A stretch of 42,391 nucleotides of DNA from NCBI GenBank assembly GCA_017396895.1, contig JAFQKN010000040.1:1-42391 (forward strand). Reading direction: 5' to 3'. The notes under the pieces were generated by a model. The model did no database searches. It had not been told where the DNA came from and saw only the letters and a program-made list of their open reading frames with translations. Each line of letters begins with the position of its first letter. The first letter of the stretch is position 1. Shown here piece after piece: positions 31,955-40,237 of the stretch. A program made the position numbers and the translations under genes. This DNA comes from Clostridia bacterium. Its GTDB lineage: Bacteria; Bacillota; Clostridia; Oscillospirales; Acutalibacteraceae.

Positions 31955-33682
31955 ATGGGAATTGTAAACGATTACATCAATAAAGTGGTTACAAAACTCA
32001 ACGAATATAAATACAATGCTTCCAAACCGTGGTTGCAGTATTATGACCGTATGCCCGAACATCTGGATTATTATAACGGTTCGATCTATGATATGGTGTA
32101 CGATGCGGCTTTGCAATATCCGAATAATATTGCCTTGGAATACTTCAATACAAAGATACTCTACCGTGATTTTATTGCACACGTTGACCGCGTGGCGGTG
32201 TCGCTGAAAAAACTGGATGTGGTTGAAAACGAATGCGTTACCATTTGTATGCCGAATATTCCCGAAGCCATTTACCTCATTTATGCGGTCAATAAGATCG
32301 GTGCGATCTGTAATATTCTGCATCCTCTGCTTTCTGCCGAGGAGGTCGCGAAGGCCATGGCGGCCACCAATTCCACCGTTCTGTTCGTAACGGACGTTTC
32401 TTATGTGACGGTCAAAGACATTGCCGCCGACCATCTGGTCGTCTGCGAAGTGTCCTCAAGCATGAATATCATTCTCAAAGAAGCCTACAATCTGAAAAAT
32501 AAAAAGAATCTGCGCTACCGCGATAACGTTCTCGAATGGAAAAAGTTCATTAAAAAAGGCGGCAGTGTCATGGATACCCACGTCAGCCGTTCCCAGCGCA
32601 GTCCCGCCGTGATCATTTACAGCGGCGGTACGACGGGACGTTCCAAGGGGATCATTCTGTCCAACTTGAATTTTAACTGCATCGCATCTCAATGCGAAGT
32701 GGTCTGCAAAGAAGCAAGACCGGGCAATTCCATTTTGTCTGCATTGCCCATTTTCCACGGTTTCGGCCTTTGCGTGTGCATTCACGTGCCGCTTGCACTG
32801 GGACTTAAATGCATACTCATCCCCAAGATCGATACAAAAAAACTTCCGCAGACCATCAAAGCCAAAAAACCGAATCTTCTGCCGGTCATTCCGTCCATGC
32901 TCAACATCATCGTCAACAGCCCCGATCCGGGCAGTACCGCATTCCAGAGTGTCAAGGTCATTCTGTCGGGCGGCGATTATCTCAGCGATAAACTCGGCAG
33001 TGAAGTCATATCGTATTTCCGCCGTTGCGGTTCCACCGCGCACATTCAGATCGGCTACGGTATGTCCGAAGCGACCGCCTTTGTTTCCGCAACCAATGAA
33101 AGCGTGCGCAGTATCGACAACATCGGCATTCCCAATCCCGATACGGATATCCGCATTTTTGATCCCGGCAGTGAGAGTGAATGCGATTACGGTACGGTCG
33201 GTGAGATCTGCGTCAACGGGCCGTCTGTCATGTTGGGCTATATCAACAACGATGAAGAAACCGCGCTTGCCCTGCGCACCCACCGCGACGGAAAACTGTG
33301 GTTGCACACAGGCGATCTCGGTTATATGGATTCCAACGGTGTTCTGCACTACACATCGCGTCTGAAGCGCATGATCATTTCCAACGGATATAATATTTAC
33401 CCCGTGGAACTCGAAGAAGTCATCAATAAGTGCAAATATGTAGCCACCAGTGTTGTCGTCGGCATTCGCCACAAGATCAAGCAGGAAGTCCCCAAAGCCG
33501 TCATCGTGCTGAAAAAAGGCGTGGAACTGACCGCTGAAGTGGAGCGCGAGATCCGCGAATACTGCAAAAAGAATCTTGCCCGCAACGCCGTGCCCACGGA
33601 ATATGAATTCCGCACCTCCTTGCCCGTCACCAAAATCGGCAAGATCAACTACAGAAAACTGCAGGAAGAATCCGAACAGTAG
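31955..33682 (+). CDS. AMP-dependent acyl-CoA synthetase / fatty-acyl-AMP ligase
   Basis: A 575-aa ANL-superfamily ligase that activates a carboxylate with ATP, then usually forms a thioester with CoA or a carrier protein. Motifs in order: P-loop S223-GGTTGRSKG, YGMSEAT near residue 369, GDLGYMDSNG from 453, the hinge RLKRMIISNGYNIYP, and the catalytic Lys K563 (KIGKINYRK). The ATG follows AAAGGGGAAAAG. The gene has its own promoter 40 bp upstream but follows the acyltransferase by only 90 bp. It could supply acyl-CoA to that enzyme. Chain length and type of acid cannot be read. Confidence 0.9.
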   Translation: MGIVNDYINKVVTKLNEYKYNASKPWLQYYDRMPEHLDYYNGSIYDMVYDAALQYPNNIALEYFNTKILYRDFIAHVDRVAVSLKKLDVVENECVTICMPNIPEAIYLIYAVNKIGAICNILHPLLSAEEVAKAMAATNSTVLFVTDVSYVTVKDIAADHLVVCEVSSSMNIILKEAYNLKNKKNLRYRDNVLEWKKFIKKGGSVMDTHVSRSQRSPAVIIYSGGTTGRSKGIILSNLNFNCIASQCEVVCKEARPGNSILSALPIFHGFGLCVCIHVPLALGLKCILIPKIDTKKLPQTIKAKKPNLLPVIPSMLNIIVNSPDPGSTAFQSVKVILSGGDYLSDKLGSEVISYFRRCGSTAHIQIGYGMSEATAFVSATNESVRSIDNIGIPNPDTDIRIFDPGSESECDYGTVGEICVNGPSVMLGYINNDEETALALRTHRDGKLWLHTGDLGYMDSNGVLHYTSRLKRMIISNGYNIYPVELEEVINKCKYVATSVVVGIRHKIKQEVPKAVIVLKKGVELTAEVEREIREYCKKNLARNAVPTEYEFRTSLPVTKIGKINYRKLQEESEQ

Positions 33683-33693
33683 AGTTTTTTTGA

Positions 33694-33727
33694 AAAGAGA
33701 CAGTGTTACCGTTGCTGTCTCTTTTTT
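33694..33727 (+). terminator. Intrinsic terminator after the acyl-AMP ligase
   Basis: AAAGAGACAG (33694-33703) pairs with CTGTCTCTTT (33715-33724), followed by T-residues. The MITE-like element begins immediately at the end of the T-tail. Confidence 0.88.
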
Positions 33728-34090
33728 GGTTCTTCACGGAAAGTTGGGGGATGCTGCAATTAAATTATGATTTATGCAACAAAACAGCCAATCACGGGGA
33801 CGGCTTCTGTGATTGCCGAAACAGATATGCAAACGGCAATCGCATGAACTGTCCCCTGATTTGCGGACTGCAAACAAATGAAAAAACTTCTCTTTTTCAT
33901 TTCTAATCATTTTGCGTTTTGTATCTTTTGGATTTGCGTACACCATCAATCAGGGGACAGTTCATGCGATTGACCTTTTTTTATTCTTGTATGGTCAATC
34001 ACAGAAGCCGTCCCCATGATTGACTCCACACACTCACCGCTAAATCATAATTTATCATTTTTCCGATCCCCCAACTTTCCGTGAAGAACC
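33728..34090 (-). mobile_element. 363-bp MITE-like element, copy 2 (inverted)
   Basis: Same element as 28201-28563 in opposite orientation and of identical length. Internal GGGGAC/GTCCCC hairpins lie at 33796-33856 and 33953-34015. The left boundary is the T-tail of the terminator, and the right boundary is another run of eight T (34091-34098), compatible with a T-rich target duplication. Together the two copies enclose the GH3/acyltransferase/ligase cluster. With the terminator and the promoter at 34147 it accounts for the 517-bp gap 33683-34199. Confidence 0.9.
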
Positions 34091-34146
34091 TTTTTTTTGA
34101 TGATACCGTGTTAACACTTTGTTTTCTTTTGATTTGCAGAAAAGAA

Positions 34147-34175
34147 TTGACACCTTATTTTGCTTGCGGTAAAAT
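34147..34175 (+). promoter_or_regulatory. Consensus promoter of the ceramidase-like gene
   Basis: TTGACA (34147-34152), 17-bp spacer, TAAAAT (34170-34175), 25 bp before the start codon. Confidence 0.82.
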
Positions 34176-34199
34176 AACGGTAAAGGAGCGTGATGTTTT

Positions 34200-35660
34200 A
34201 TGAATATAATGGATAAAGTTGCAGTTGTGCTTGATAAATACATTACCCATGTCGGCAACACGGTTCTTAAAAAGAATCCGACCGAGCCTCTGCCTGCGGC
34301 GGTTTACGATAAATTAGACAAGGAGCCTGCTGATGCGTTTATCATCGGCTTCGGCAAGGCTTCCATACTGCCGCCCGATTGGGCAACCAAAAAGTATTAT
34401 ATTGCCGGTTACAGCGAAAACAATCCTGCTGTCGGCGTGTTGGACGAACCCCACGTGCACGCCTTGTGGGTGGACGACTGCTCCGATCGCGGCGGTATGC
34501 TGTTCATTTCCTGTGACTGCGTCGGCATTCTGAATAAAGACATTAACATCTTCCGTGCGGCGGTGCTTGCATCTTTGAAAGGTGTGTCCTGCCGTGCCGT
34601 CAATATTTTCTGCACCCATAACCATGCAGGAATTGACACCATGGGCATCTGGGGAGCCTTGCCGCTGAGCGGTAAGAATCCGAAATACATGAAACTCATT
34701 CAGCGGCAGATGATAAAGGCCGTGCATGCCGCGATTGAAGAAAGCCGCATTTGTGATGTTTTCTACGGCACCATCCAAGTGCCCGATCTGCAGGAAGATA
34801 TCCGTCTTCCGCACGTGTATTCCAAAACACTGACACGTTTTCGCTGTGTTCCGCGTGACGGCAGTCGCGAAACGTGGTTTATGAATTTTGCCGCACATTC
34901 CGAGTCCTTACAGGGTAGCAATTCCCGCATCAGTGCCGATTTTCCGCAGTATATGCGCAACCGTATCCGCAATGAAACGGGTGCGGAGACCATTTACGGT
35001 GTCGGTGCCATCGGCGGTATGATCAGCATGGAAGTGCCCAATGAGCAGGAGATCCGCAAAGCAGGTTCTGATTTTGCCGAAAGCACCATGACCATCGGGC
35101 ACAAGGTCGGCGGCTATGCATTGCAGATCAAGGACGAGAAAAAGCTGACGCCTTATGTCAACTTCTGCCGCAAAGAACTGTTCGTGCCGGTTGAGAATAC
35201 CGTTCTGTCGATTGCAGGCAGAGTGCATATCATCGAAGCAGATTGGTATGCAGATGCCCGCTATCCCAAAAAGACCTGTCTGAAAACGGAAATGACCTAC
35301 ATTGATTTCGGCGGTGTCCCGATGCTGATGATCCCCTGTGAACTGTTCCCCGAACTTGCATTCGGCGGTTATTTGTCGGCTGAAGAATCCGCAGAAGGGA
35401 AGTCGCCCGATGTCAATCCCACACCGCTGACGGAGATTGCAGGTGAAAAGGAACTGCTCATTTTCGGTCTGGCAAATGACGAATTGGGGTATGTGCTGCC
35501 GCCCAACGATTTCCTGTTGCATCCCACACAGCCGTATCTTGAGATCCCGCGTGACCGTTTGGAAAGACGTCATTATGAGGAGACCAATTCCCTCGGGCCG
35601 CAGACCGCGCAGTGCCTTGCAGACTGCCTTGCTGAAATTATGGAGGCCGTCAGAAAGTAA
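34200..35660 (+). CDS. Neutral/alkaline ceramidase-like amidohydrolase (N-terminal domain type)
   Basis: A 486-aa protein matching the N-terminal zinc domain of neutral/alkaline non-lysosomal ceramidases, which cleave N-acyl amides. The zinc motif is C138-T-H140-N-H142-AGID, with a later NFAAHSESLQG. The large C-terminal domain of classical ceramidases is missing, as in many bacterial homologues of unknown substrate. There is no signal peptide, so it is predicted cytoplasmic. The ATG at 34200 follows AAAGGAG at 11-nt spacing. A metallophosphoesterase gene follows 14 bp later. Its place next to an acyl-amide/ester synthesis cluster suggests it hydrolyses or edits a related N-acyl compound (inference). 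Confidence 0.8.
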   Translation: MNIMDKVAVVLDKYITHVGNTVLKKNPTEPLPAAVYDKLDKEPADAFIIGFGKASILPPDWATKKYYIAGYSENNPAVGVLDEPHVHALWVDDCSDRGGMLFISCDCVGILNKDINIFRAAVLASLKGVSCRAVNIFCTHNHAGIDTMGIWGALPLSGKNPKYMKLIQRQMIKAVHAAIEESRICDVFYGTIQVPDLQEDIRLPHVYSKTLTRFRCVPRDGSRETWFMNFAAHSESLQGSNSRISADFPQYMRNRIRNETGAETIYGVGAIGGMISMEVPNEQEIRKAGSDFAESTMTIGHKVGGYALQIKDEKKLTPYVNFCRKELFVPVENTVLSIAGRVHIIEADWYADARYPKKTCLKTEMTYIDFGGVPMLMIPCELFPELAFGGYLSAEESAEGKSPDVNPTPLTEIAGEKELLIFGLANDELGYVLPPNDFLLHPTQPYLEIPRDRLERRHYEETNSLGPQTAQCLADCLAEIMEAVRK

Positions 35661-35674
35661 AAAGAGGATTGTAT

Positions 35675-36508
35675 ATGGAACTCGAAAAAAGTACACTGCA
35701 GATCGGTCTTGAAAGGCCGTTGAAAATTCTGCATATCACGGACAGTCACATTGCACTGTGTGATGAACGCGATAATGAACGCAAAAAAGCGCTTGCAGAG
35801 CGACTGGGCAGCAACGACAGGGAAAAATATTTGCAGGAACAGCTTGCCTACGGTCGGGAACACAGCGATCTGATCGTACATACAGGTGATCTGATCGATT
35901 TTACATCACACGCAAATTTTGATTTTGCAAGAAAGATTCTTGCCGAGGAAAAGTTGTTTTTTGCGGCAGGTAATCACGAGTTTTCCCAATATGTAGGCGA
36001 AGCGTATGAAGACTTTGCTTACAAAATGAACAGCTTCCGTGAAATGATGCCGGGGCTTGGTGCGCCGCTGTTTTTCAATGCAAGAATTGTAGGCGGTGTC
36101 AACTTCGTCAGCATAGACGACAGTTACCACCAGTTTGAGCCATGGCAAATGACAAAACTGCAGAAGGAAATCGAGAAAGGGCTACCGATCGTTGTGTGCC
36201 TGCACGCACCGCTGTTTGAGCAGTCGCTGTATGATTATCATATCAGTCTGACCCGTCCCGGCAGCAGCACCTATCTTGTGGGCTGTGATGAGGAGCATCT
36301 GCCGGATGATGAGTGGCGCGCCATTGAAATCAGACCCCGTGGCATCACGGCGGAAATGGTGGAATTTATAAAGTCGCAGCCGCAGATCAAAGCCGTTCTT
36401 GCCGGTCATGTGCATTTCAGTTATGTCAGTGATCTTGTGCATGGAAAGCCGCAGTTTGTTACAGGTTGCGGATACAAAAATGTTGCCAGAGAACTGACGA
36501 TTCTGTAA
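35675..36508 (+). CDS. Calcineurin-like metallophosphoesterase
   Basis: A 277-aa soluble phosphoesterase. The two-metal motifs are present in order: LHITDSHI, VHTGDLIDF, AGNHEF, CLHAPLF and AGHVHFSYV. The ATG at 35675 lies 6 nt after AGAGGA; a TTG two codons earlier is less likely. There is no signal peptide, unlike the secreted relative at 11943. It is 14 bp from the ceramidase-like gene, so the two form a pair, perhaps acting on successive bonds of one phospho-N-acyl substrate (inference). A strong terminator follows. Confidence 0.88.
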   Translation: MELEKSTLQIGLERPLKILHITDSHIALCDERDNERKKALAERLGSNDREKYLQEQLAYGREHSDLIVHTGDLIDFTSHANFDFARKILAEEKLFFAAGNHEFSQYVGEAYEDFAYKMNSFREMMPGLGAPLFFNARIVGGVNFVSIDDSYHQFEPWQMTKLQKEIEKGLPIVVCLHAPLFEQSLYDYHISLTRPGSSTYLVGCDEEHLPDDEWRAIEIRPRGITAEMVEFIKSQPQIKAVLAGHVHFSYVSDLVHGKPQFVTGCGYKNVARELTIL

Positions 36509-36552
36509 GTCTTGTTCAGAGATTTTATCAGGATAAAAAGGTATTATACAAT

Positions 36553-36584
36553 AAGCCCGATCACTTCATCAAGCGATCGGGCTT
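36553..36584. terminator. Bidirectional terminator between the phosphoesterase gene and pncB
   Basis: AAGCCCGATC (36553-36562) pairs with GATCGGGCTT (36575-36584) across a 12-nt loop, between two convergent genes. Confidence 0.9.
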
Positions 36585-36599
36585 TGCTGTACCGGTTCT

Positions 36600-38048
36600 T
36601 TATCGTTTTCCGTTGTAGTATTCATCTATAAGTTTTTGCTTGCAATCCCATAACTTTTGCGAAAGATCCACATAATAGTTGTGCGGATATTCAAAACGTA
36701 CCACTTCTTCCCACAAACTGTCGATCTGTTCGATGCAATACGTACGGATCTGTTCGGGGGTTTTCTTCGTGTGCACGTCACGGCCGCTTGTAAAATAGGG
36801 AACCAGCAGTTGTCTTGCCACAAAGCCGCTGACGGTTTTGCGCTTCCACACGTAATCGGGATCGAACAGTTCATATTCTTTACAGGTGCTGATGTCCTCA
36901 TCTTCCATGGTCAGAAGGTCGGCAATGGCTTTACCCGTTTCATTGTCAAACAGTCTCCACAGCAGTTTCGGGCAGGGATTGGAGATCTTCGCCACATTTT
37001 CGCTGATCTTGATCTTCGGTTCCGTCACACCGTTTTTCTCGATCGCGGTCAGTTTGAACATACCGCCCATGACGGGAGCGTTTGCAGCGGTCAGCAGACG
37101 TTCGCCCACCAGAAAACCGTCCACCCTTGCGCCGTTTTGCAGCATATCGCGGATGATGAATTCATCCAGTGAGTTGGACGCATAAATATTGCAGTCGGGG
37201 TAGCCTGCTTCGTTGAGCATTCTGCGGATCTTTTTTGACAAATATGCGAGGTCGCCCGAATCAATGCGTACACCTTTCGGTCGTTTGCCCATGGGCGCCA
37301 ATACTTCATCGAAAGCGGCAATGGCATTGGGAAGACCGCTTTCCATGCAATCGTAGGTGTCAATGAGCAGAATGCAGTCATCGGGATAGCGTTTTGCAAA
37401 TGCTACGAATGCATCCTTCTCACTGTCAAACAACTGTACCCACGTGTGGCTCATGGAGCCGTAAGATGCAATGTTGTAGCGGTAGGCGGCATCCACGTTG
37501 GATGTTGCGTTGAAGCCTGCTATATAGGCGGCTCTTGCACTGCCTGCGGCGGTGTCCGTTCCGTGGGCTCTGCGCAGACCGAAGTCGATCACTTCACGTC
37601 CCTGTGCCGAACGCACGATGCGGTTGGCCTTGGTTGCAACCAAGGTCTGATGATTCAAAGAAAGCAACAGCACCGTTTCCAACATTTGTGCCTGAATGAC
37701 GGGCCCTCTGATCTTAACCACGGGTTCATTTGCAAAAACGGGTGTGCCTTCGGGCACTGCCCAGATATCGCAGGTGAATTTGAAATTGCGCAGATATTCA
37801 ATAAATGCTTCATCCAAGCCTTTTTGGCGAAGAAAATCGAGTTCCTCCTCCGAAAAATGCAGGCGGTTGATGAAATCACAAACGCTTTCAATGCCGACGG
37901 CAATGAAAAAACCGCCGAGTTCTTTTGCGGGACGAAAAAAAACGTCGAACCATGCTACGGTCTCATCAATGCCTTCCGCTAAAAAACCGTTGGCCTGCGC
38001 CAATTCGTAAAAGTCAAAGAGAAAATCACAGAAGTTGTTTTTGTCCAT
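36600..38048 (-). CDS. pncB: Nicotinate phosphoribosyltransferase
   Basis: A 482-aa enzyme making nicotinate mononucleotide from nicotinate and PRPP, the entry step of the Preiss-Handler NAD salvage route, in the cytoplasm. Recognisable stretches are LRRAHGTDTAAGSARAAY, SYGSMSHTWVQ with the catalytic His region, LLIDTYD, VRIDSGDLAYLSKK and FLVGERL. Length fits the family. The ATG follows AAGGAGG. It is a single gene with its own promoter, divergent from the first XRE regulator; those two promoters are about 80 bp apart and may be jointly controlled. Confidence 0.95.
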   Translation of the reverse strand: MDKNNFCDFLFDFYELAQANGFLAEGIDETVAWFDVFFRPAKELGGFFIAVGIESVCDFINRLHFSEEELDFLRQKGLDEAFIEYLRNFKFTCDIWAVPEGTPVFANEPVVKIRGPVIQAQMLETVLLLSLNHQTLVATKANRIVRSAQGREVIDFGLRRAHGTDTAAGSARAAYIAGFNATSNVDAAYRYNIASYGSMSHTWVQLFDSEKDAFVAFAKRYPDDCILLIDTYDCMESGLPNAIAAFDEVLAPMGKRPKGVRIDSGDLAYLSKKIRRMLNEAGYPDCNIYASNSLDEFIIRDMLQNGARVDGFLVGERLLTAANAPVMGGMFKLTAIEKNGVTEPKIKISENVAKISNPCPKLLWRLFDNETGKAIADLLTMEDEDISTCKEYELFDPDYVWKRKTVSGFVARQLLVPYFTSGRDVHTKKTPEQIRTYCIEQIDSLWEEVVRFEYPHNYYVDLSQKLWDCKQKLIDEYYNGKR

Positions 38049-38101
38049 AAAAAAACCTCCTTAGGGGTAGGATGATCCCTGTCACCCTACATACTGATTT
38101 T

Positions 38102-38130
38102 ATCATACCACAAAGCGTGTAGATTGGCAA
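38102..38130 (-). promoter_or_regulatory. pncB promoter and leader hairpin
   Basis: On the minus strand TTGCCA (38130-38125), 17-bp spacer, TATGAT (38107-38102). The roughly 45-nt leader contains GTAGG/CCTAC (38090-38086 with 38071-38067), just before the ribosome binding site. The hairpin is short, and I cannot match it to a known NAD riboswitch. Confidence 0.7.
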
Positions 38131-38207
38131 ACACTTTTTAAAAATTTCTAATTTGTAAACAGAAACGCAAAATTGTTACCGAAATTTGAAATTTGTATAA
38201 ATTCATC

Positions 38208-38236
38208 TTGACGAGTCGGATTTTGTATGCTATTAT
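38208..38236 (+). promoter_or_regulatory. Promoter of the first XRE regulator
   Basis: TTGACG (38208-38213), 17-bp spacer, TATTAT (38231-38236). Repeated AAATTTG words upstream (38150-38200) could be operator sites. Confidence 0.65.
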
Positions 38237-38288
38237 AAACAAGAATTAACAAATCAGATATCATCATTGACCAAAGGAATGACCTTGT

Positions 38289-38537
38289 ATGAGAATCAGA
38301 GAACAAGAATTGGGTAACCGCAACATTGTCGGCGCAAGAGTGGAACAGCGCCGCAAAGAAATCGGAATGAAGCAGAAAGATCTTCTTATGCAATTGCAGA
38401 TCAACGGCATTGATCTCAATGCTTCGGGTTTGTCAAAACTGGAAGGGCAGATCCGCAGTGTATTGGATTATGAACTTGTAGCTCTTGCAAAGGTGCTGAA
38501 TGTGTCCATTGAGTGGCTTTTGGGACTTGAAGATTGA
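38289..38537 (+). CDS. XRE-family helix-turn-helix regulator, small
   Basis: An 82-aa protein consisting almost only of a Cro/C1-type HTH domain (VEQRRKEIGMKQKDLLMQL ... LSKLEGQIRSVLDYELVALAKVLNVSIEWLLG). The ATG follows AAAGGAATG at about 10 nt. It is transcribed divergently from pncB. The next regulator gene lies 96 bp downstream with its own promoter. Likely a DNA-binding repressor; targets may include its own promoter or the pncB promoter. No C-terminal sensor domain is visible. Confidence 0.88.
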   Translation: MRIREQELGNRNIVGARVEQRRKEIGMKQKDLLMQLQINGIDLNASGLSKLEGQIRSVLDYELVALAKVLNVSIEWLLGLED

Positions 38538-38541
38538 CAGG

Positions 38542-38570
38542 TTGCTTTTTTTAAAAAAGAATGTTATAAT
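38542..38570 (+). promoter_or_regulatory. Promoter of the second XRE regulator
   Basis: TTGCTT (38542-38547), 17-bp spacer, TATAAT (38565-38570). The leader holds a short GCCGA/TCGGC hairpin (38593-38607) followed by a T-run, which may attenuate. Confidence 0.65.
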
Positions 38571-38633
38571 GATATCCGTCGAAGATTGTCATGCCGACAA
38601 ATTCGGCGGTATTCTTTTTTTGAGGTGATTTTA

Positions 38634-39002
38634 ATGTTGCACGACAATCTGCGCTATGCCCGTTTAAGATGCGGACTGACACAGAAGGATGTTGCCGAAA
38701 ATCTTGATATAAAGCGGTCATCATATACGTATTATGAAACGGGGCACACGCCGTTGCCGATCGAATTGTTGCCGACGCTTTGCTGTCTGTACGGCGTTAC
38801 GATGGATTGGATGATGACGTCCACGCTTGTTTTTGAAGCAGATGACTGTTCATTGCCGAGTTGGGCGAACCATGAGTTGCCGGGAATCGGAAATCTGACA
38901 ACGGAAGAACGAAAAGTGTTTCTCGCCATGCGCAAATATGATTTGTCAACCAAGGTCGAAGCATATATTCAGACCCTTGTTGAGGAGATCGAAAAGAAAT
39001 GA
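38634..39002 (+). CDS. XRE-family regulator with C-terminal extension
   Basis: A 122-aa protein. Residues 1-62 are an HTH_3 domain (NLRYARLRCGLTQKDVAENL ... SYTYYETGHTPLPIELLPTL). The rest is an acidic and then helical tail that may dimerise. The ATG at 38634 is chosen because GAGGTG precedes it by 6 nt; an earlier in-frame start would translate the leader hairpin. Its stop overlaps the ATG of the flavoprotein gene (ATGA), so it may regulate that operon. It differs from the preceding HTH gene and is not a recent duplicate. Confidence 0.9.
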   Translation: MLHDNLRYARLRCGLTQKDVAENLDIKRSSYTYYETGHTPLPIELLPTLCCLYGVTMDWMMTSTLVFEADDCSLPSWANHELPGIGNLTTEERKVFLAMRKYDLSTKVEAYIQTLVEEIEKK

Positions 39003-40237
39003 GCAAAAAGAGAATTGCCGTCATCGGGGGCGGTGCTTCGGGGCTTTGTGCCGCGATCGAAGCCGCACGTACGGCCAAAACAGCGGTACAGATCGTCATT
39101 TTTGAATCGCTCGGAAGGTGCGGTAAAAAAATTCTTGCCACGGGCAACGGCCGTTGCAATCTCTCGAATACCGATACCGATCTTTCTCATTACCACGGTG
39201 ATACGCAATTGGTCGGGGCGGTTTTTGAACGCTATTCTCCGCAGTCTGCGTTGACGTTTTTTAACGATCTCGGTTTATTTATGCGCGCAGATGCCGCAGG
39301 ACGCATTTATCCTTTGAGCAACCAGGCATCTGCCGTGTTGGATGCGTTGCGCTTTGAGATACAGCGTTTGCAAATTGAAGTGCGGCATGAAACAAAAATT
39401 ACCGACATCCGTCCGCAACAGGAAAAATGGATGCTCAACGGACAGGAAATTTTCGATTGTGTCATTCTTGCCTGCGGCGGACAGGCGGCACCCGTCCACG
39501 GATCGGACGGCACCGGATATCTGCTTGCAAAACAATTGAACGTAAATACGCAAAAACCCTTGCCGGCACTGACTGCCCTTGTGGCAGATGCTTTTTCAAA
39601 AGGTCTCAAGGGAATCCGCGCCGAAGGCAGTATCACCGTTAAATGCGCAGGGAAAGTGCTGGCAAGCAGTGCGGGAGAGATCCAGTATACCGATTACGGC
39701 CTTTCGGGGATTCCTGCCATGCAGGTGTCCTCTGCCGTGTCAAGATATCTCGCAAGCGGTGAAAAAGCCCCCTGTCAGGTCATTGTAGACCGCGCACCGT
39801 CTGTTTCTGCGGAAGAACTGACGGCTTACATCGAGAAAGCAAGAAAAGAAAGGCCGACCTTGCTTTGCGAAGATCTTTTGACGGGGATCATGCCCAAACG
39901 CTTGGGCGTTACCGTGCTCACGGAAGTGTCCTTGCAACCGCAGAAGCCCTTGTCTGCGATCAATGCGGGGGCTGTAACCGCCTTGGTGCAGTGTATTAAA
40001 AATAAAAAATATAAAATCAATTCCGTATGCGGTTTTGCCGATGCACAGGTCACTGCAGGCGGTATTTCGGCAGAAGAAATCTGTGCACAGACAATGGAAC
40101 TGAAAAAAGCAAAGGGTGTTTTTGCCTGCGGTGAATTGGTGAATGTGGACGGTGACTGCGGCGGATACAATCTGCTTTGGGCTTGGAACAGCGGCAGGTT
40201 GGCAGGCGAAAGTGCCGCAAAAAGGTGTTTATGTTAA
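38999..40237 (+). CDS. HI0933/YhiN-family flavoprotein
   Basis: A 412-aa NAD(P)/FAD-dependent oxidoreductase-like protein. The N-terminal dinucleotide-binding motif is IAVIGGGASGLCAAIEA, followed by the family-specific stretch GRCGKKILATGNGRCNLSN. The C-terminus has FACGELVNVDGDCGGYNL and WAWNSGRLAG, both typical of the HI0933 family. The physiological reaction is generally unknown. It is translationally coupled to the XRE regulator (4-bp overlap) and to the next flavoprotein (7-bp overlap), forming a three-gene operon. Confidence 0.92.
   Translation: MSKKRIAVIGGGASGLCAAIEAARTAKTAVQIVIFESLGRCGKKILATGNGRCNLSNTDTDLSHYHGDTQLVGAVFERYSPQSALTFFNDLGLFMRADAAGRIYPLSNQASAVLDALRFEIQRLQIEVRHETKITDIRPQQEKWMLNGQEIFDCVILACGGQAAPVHGSDGTGYLLAKQLNVNTQKPLPALTALVADAFSKGLKGIRAEGSITVKCAGKVLASSAGEIQYTDYGLSGIPAMQVSSAVSRYLASGEKAPCQVIVDRAPSVSAEELTAYIEKARKERPTLLCEDLLTGIMPKRLGVTVLTEVSLQPQKPLSAINAGAVTALVQCIKNKKYKINSVCGFADAQVTAGGISAEEICAQTMELKKAKGVFACGELVNVDGDCGGYNLLWAWNSGRLAGESAAKRCLC

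Noticed and set aside
28201..34090. Composite transposon with its own transposase
   Set aside because: No transposase gene lies between or in the two elements; only non-autonomous ends are present.
38049..38101. NAD-sensing riboswitch before pncB
   Set aside because: The leader is only about 45 nt with one 5-bp hairpin; it does not match any NAD riboswitch structure I know.
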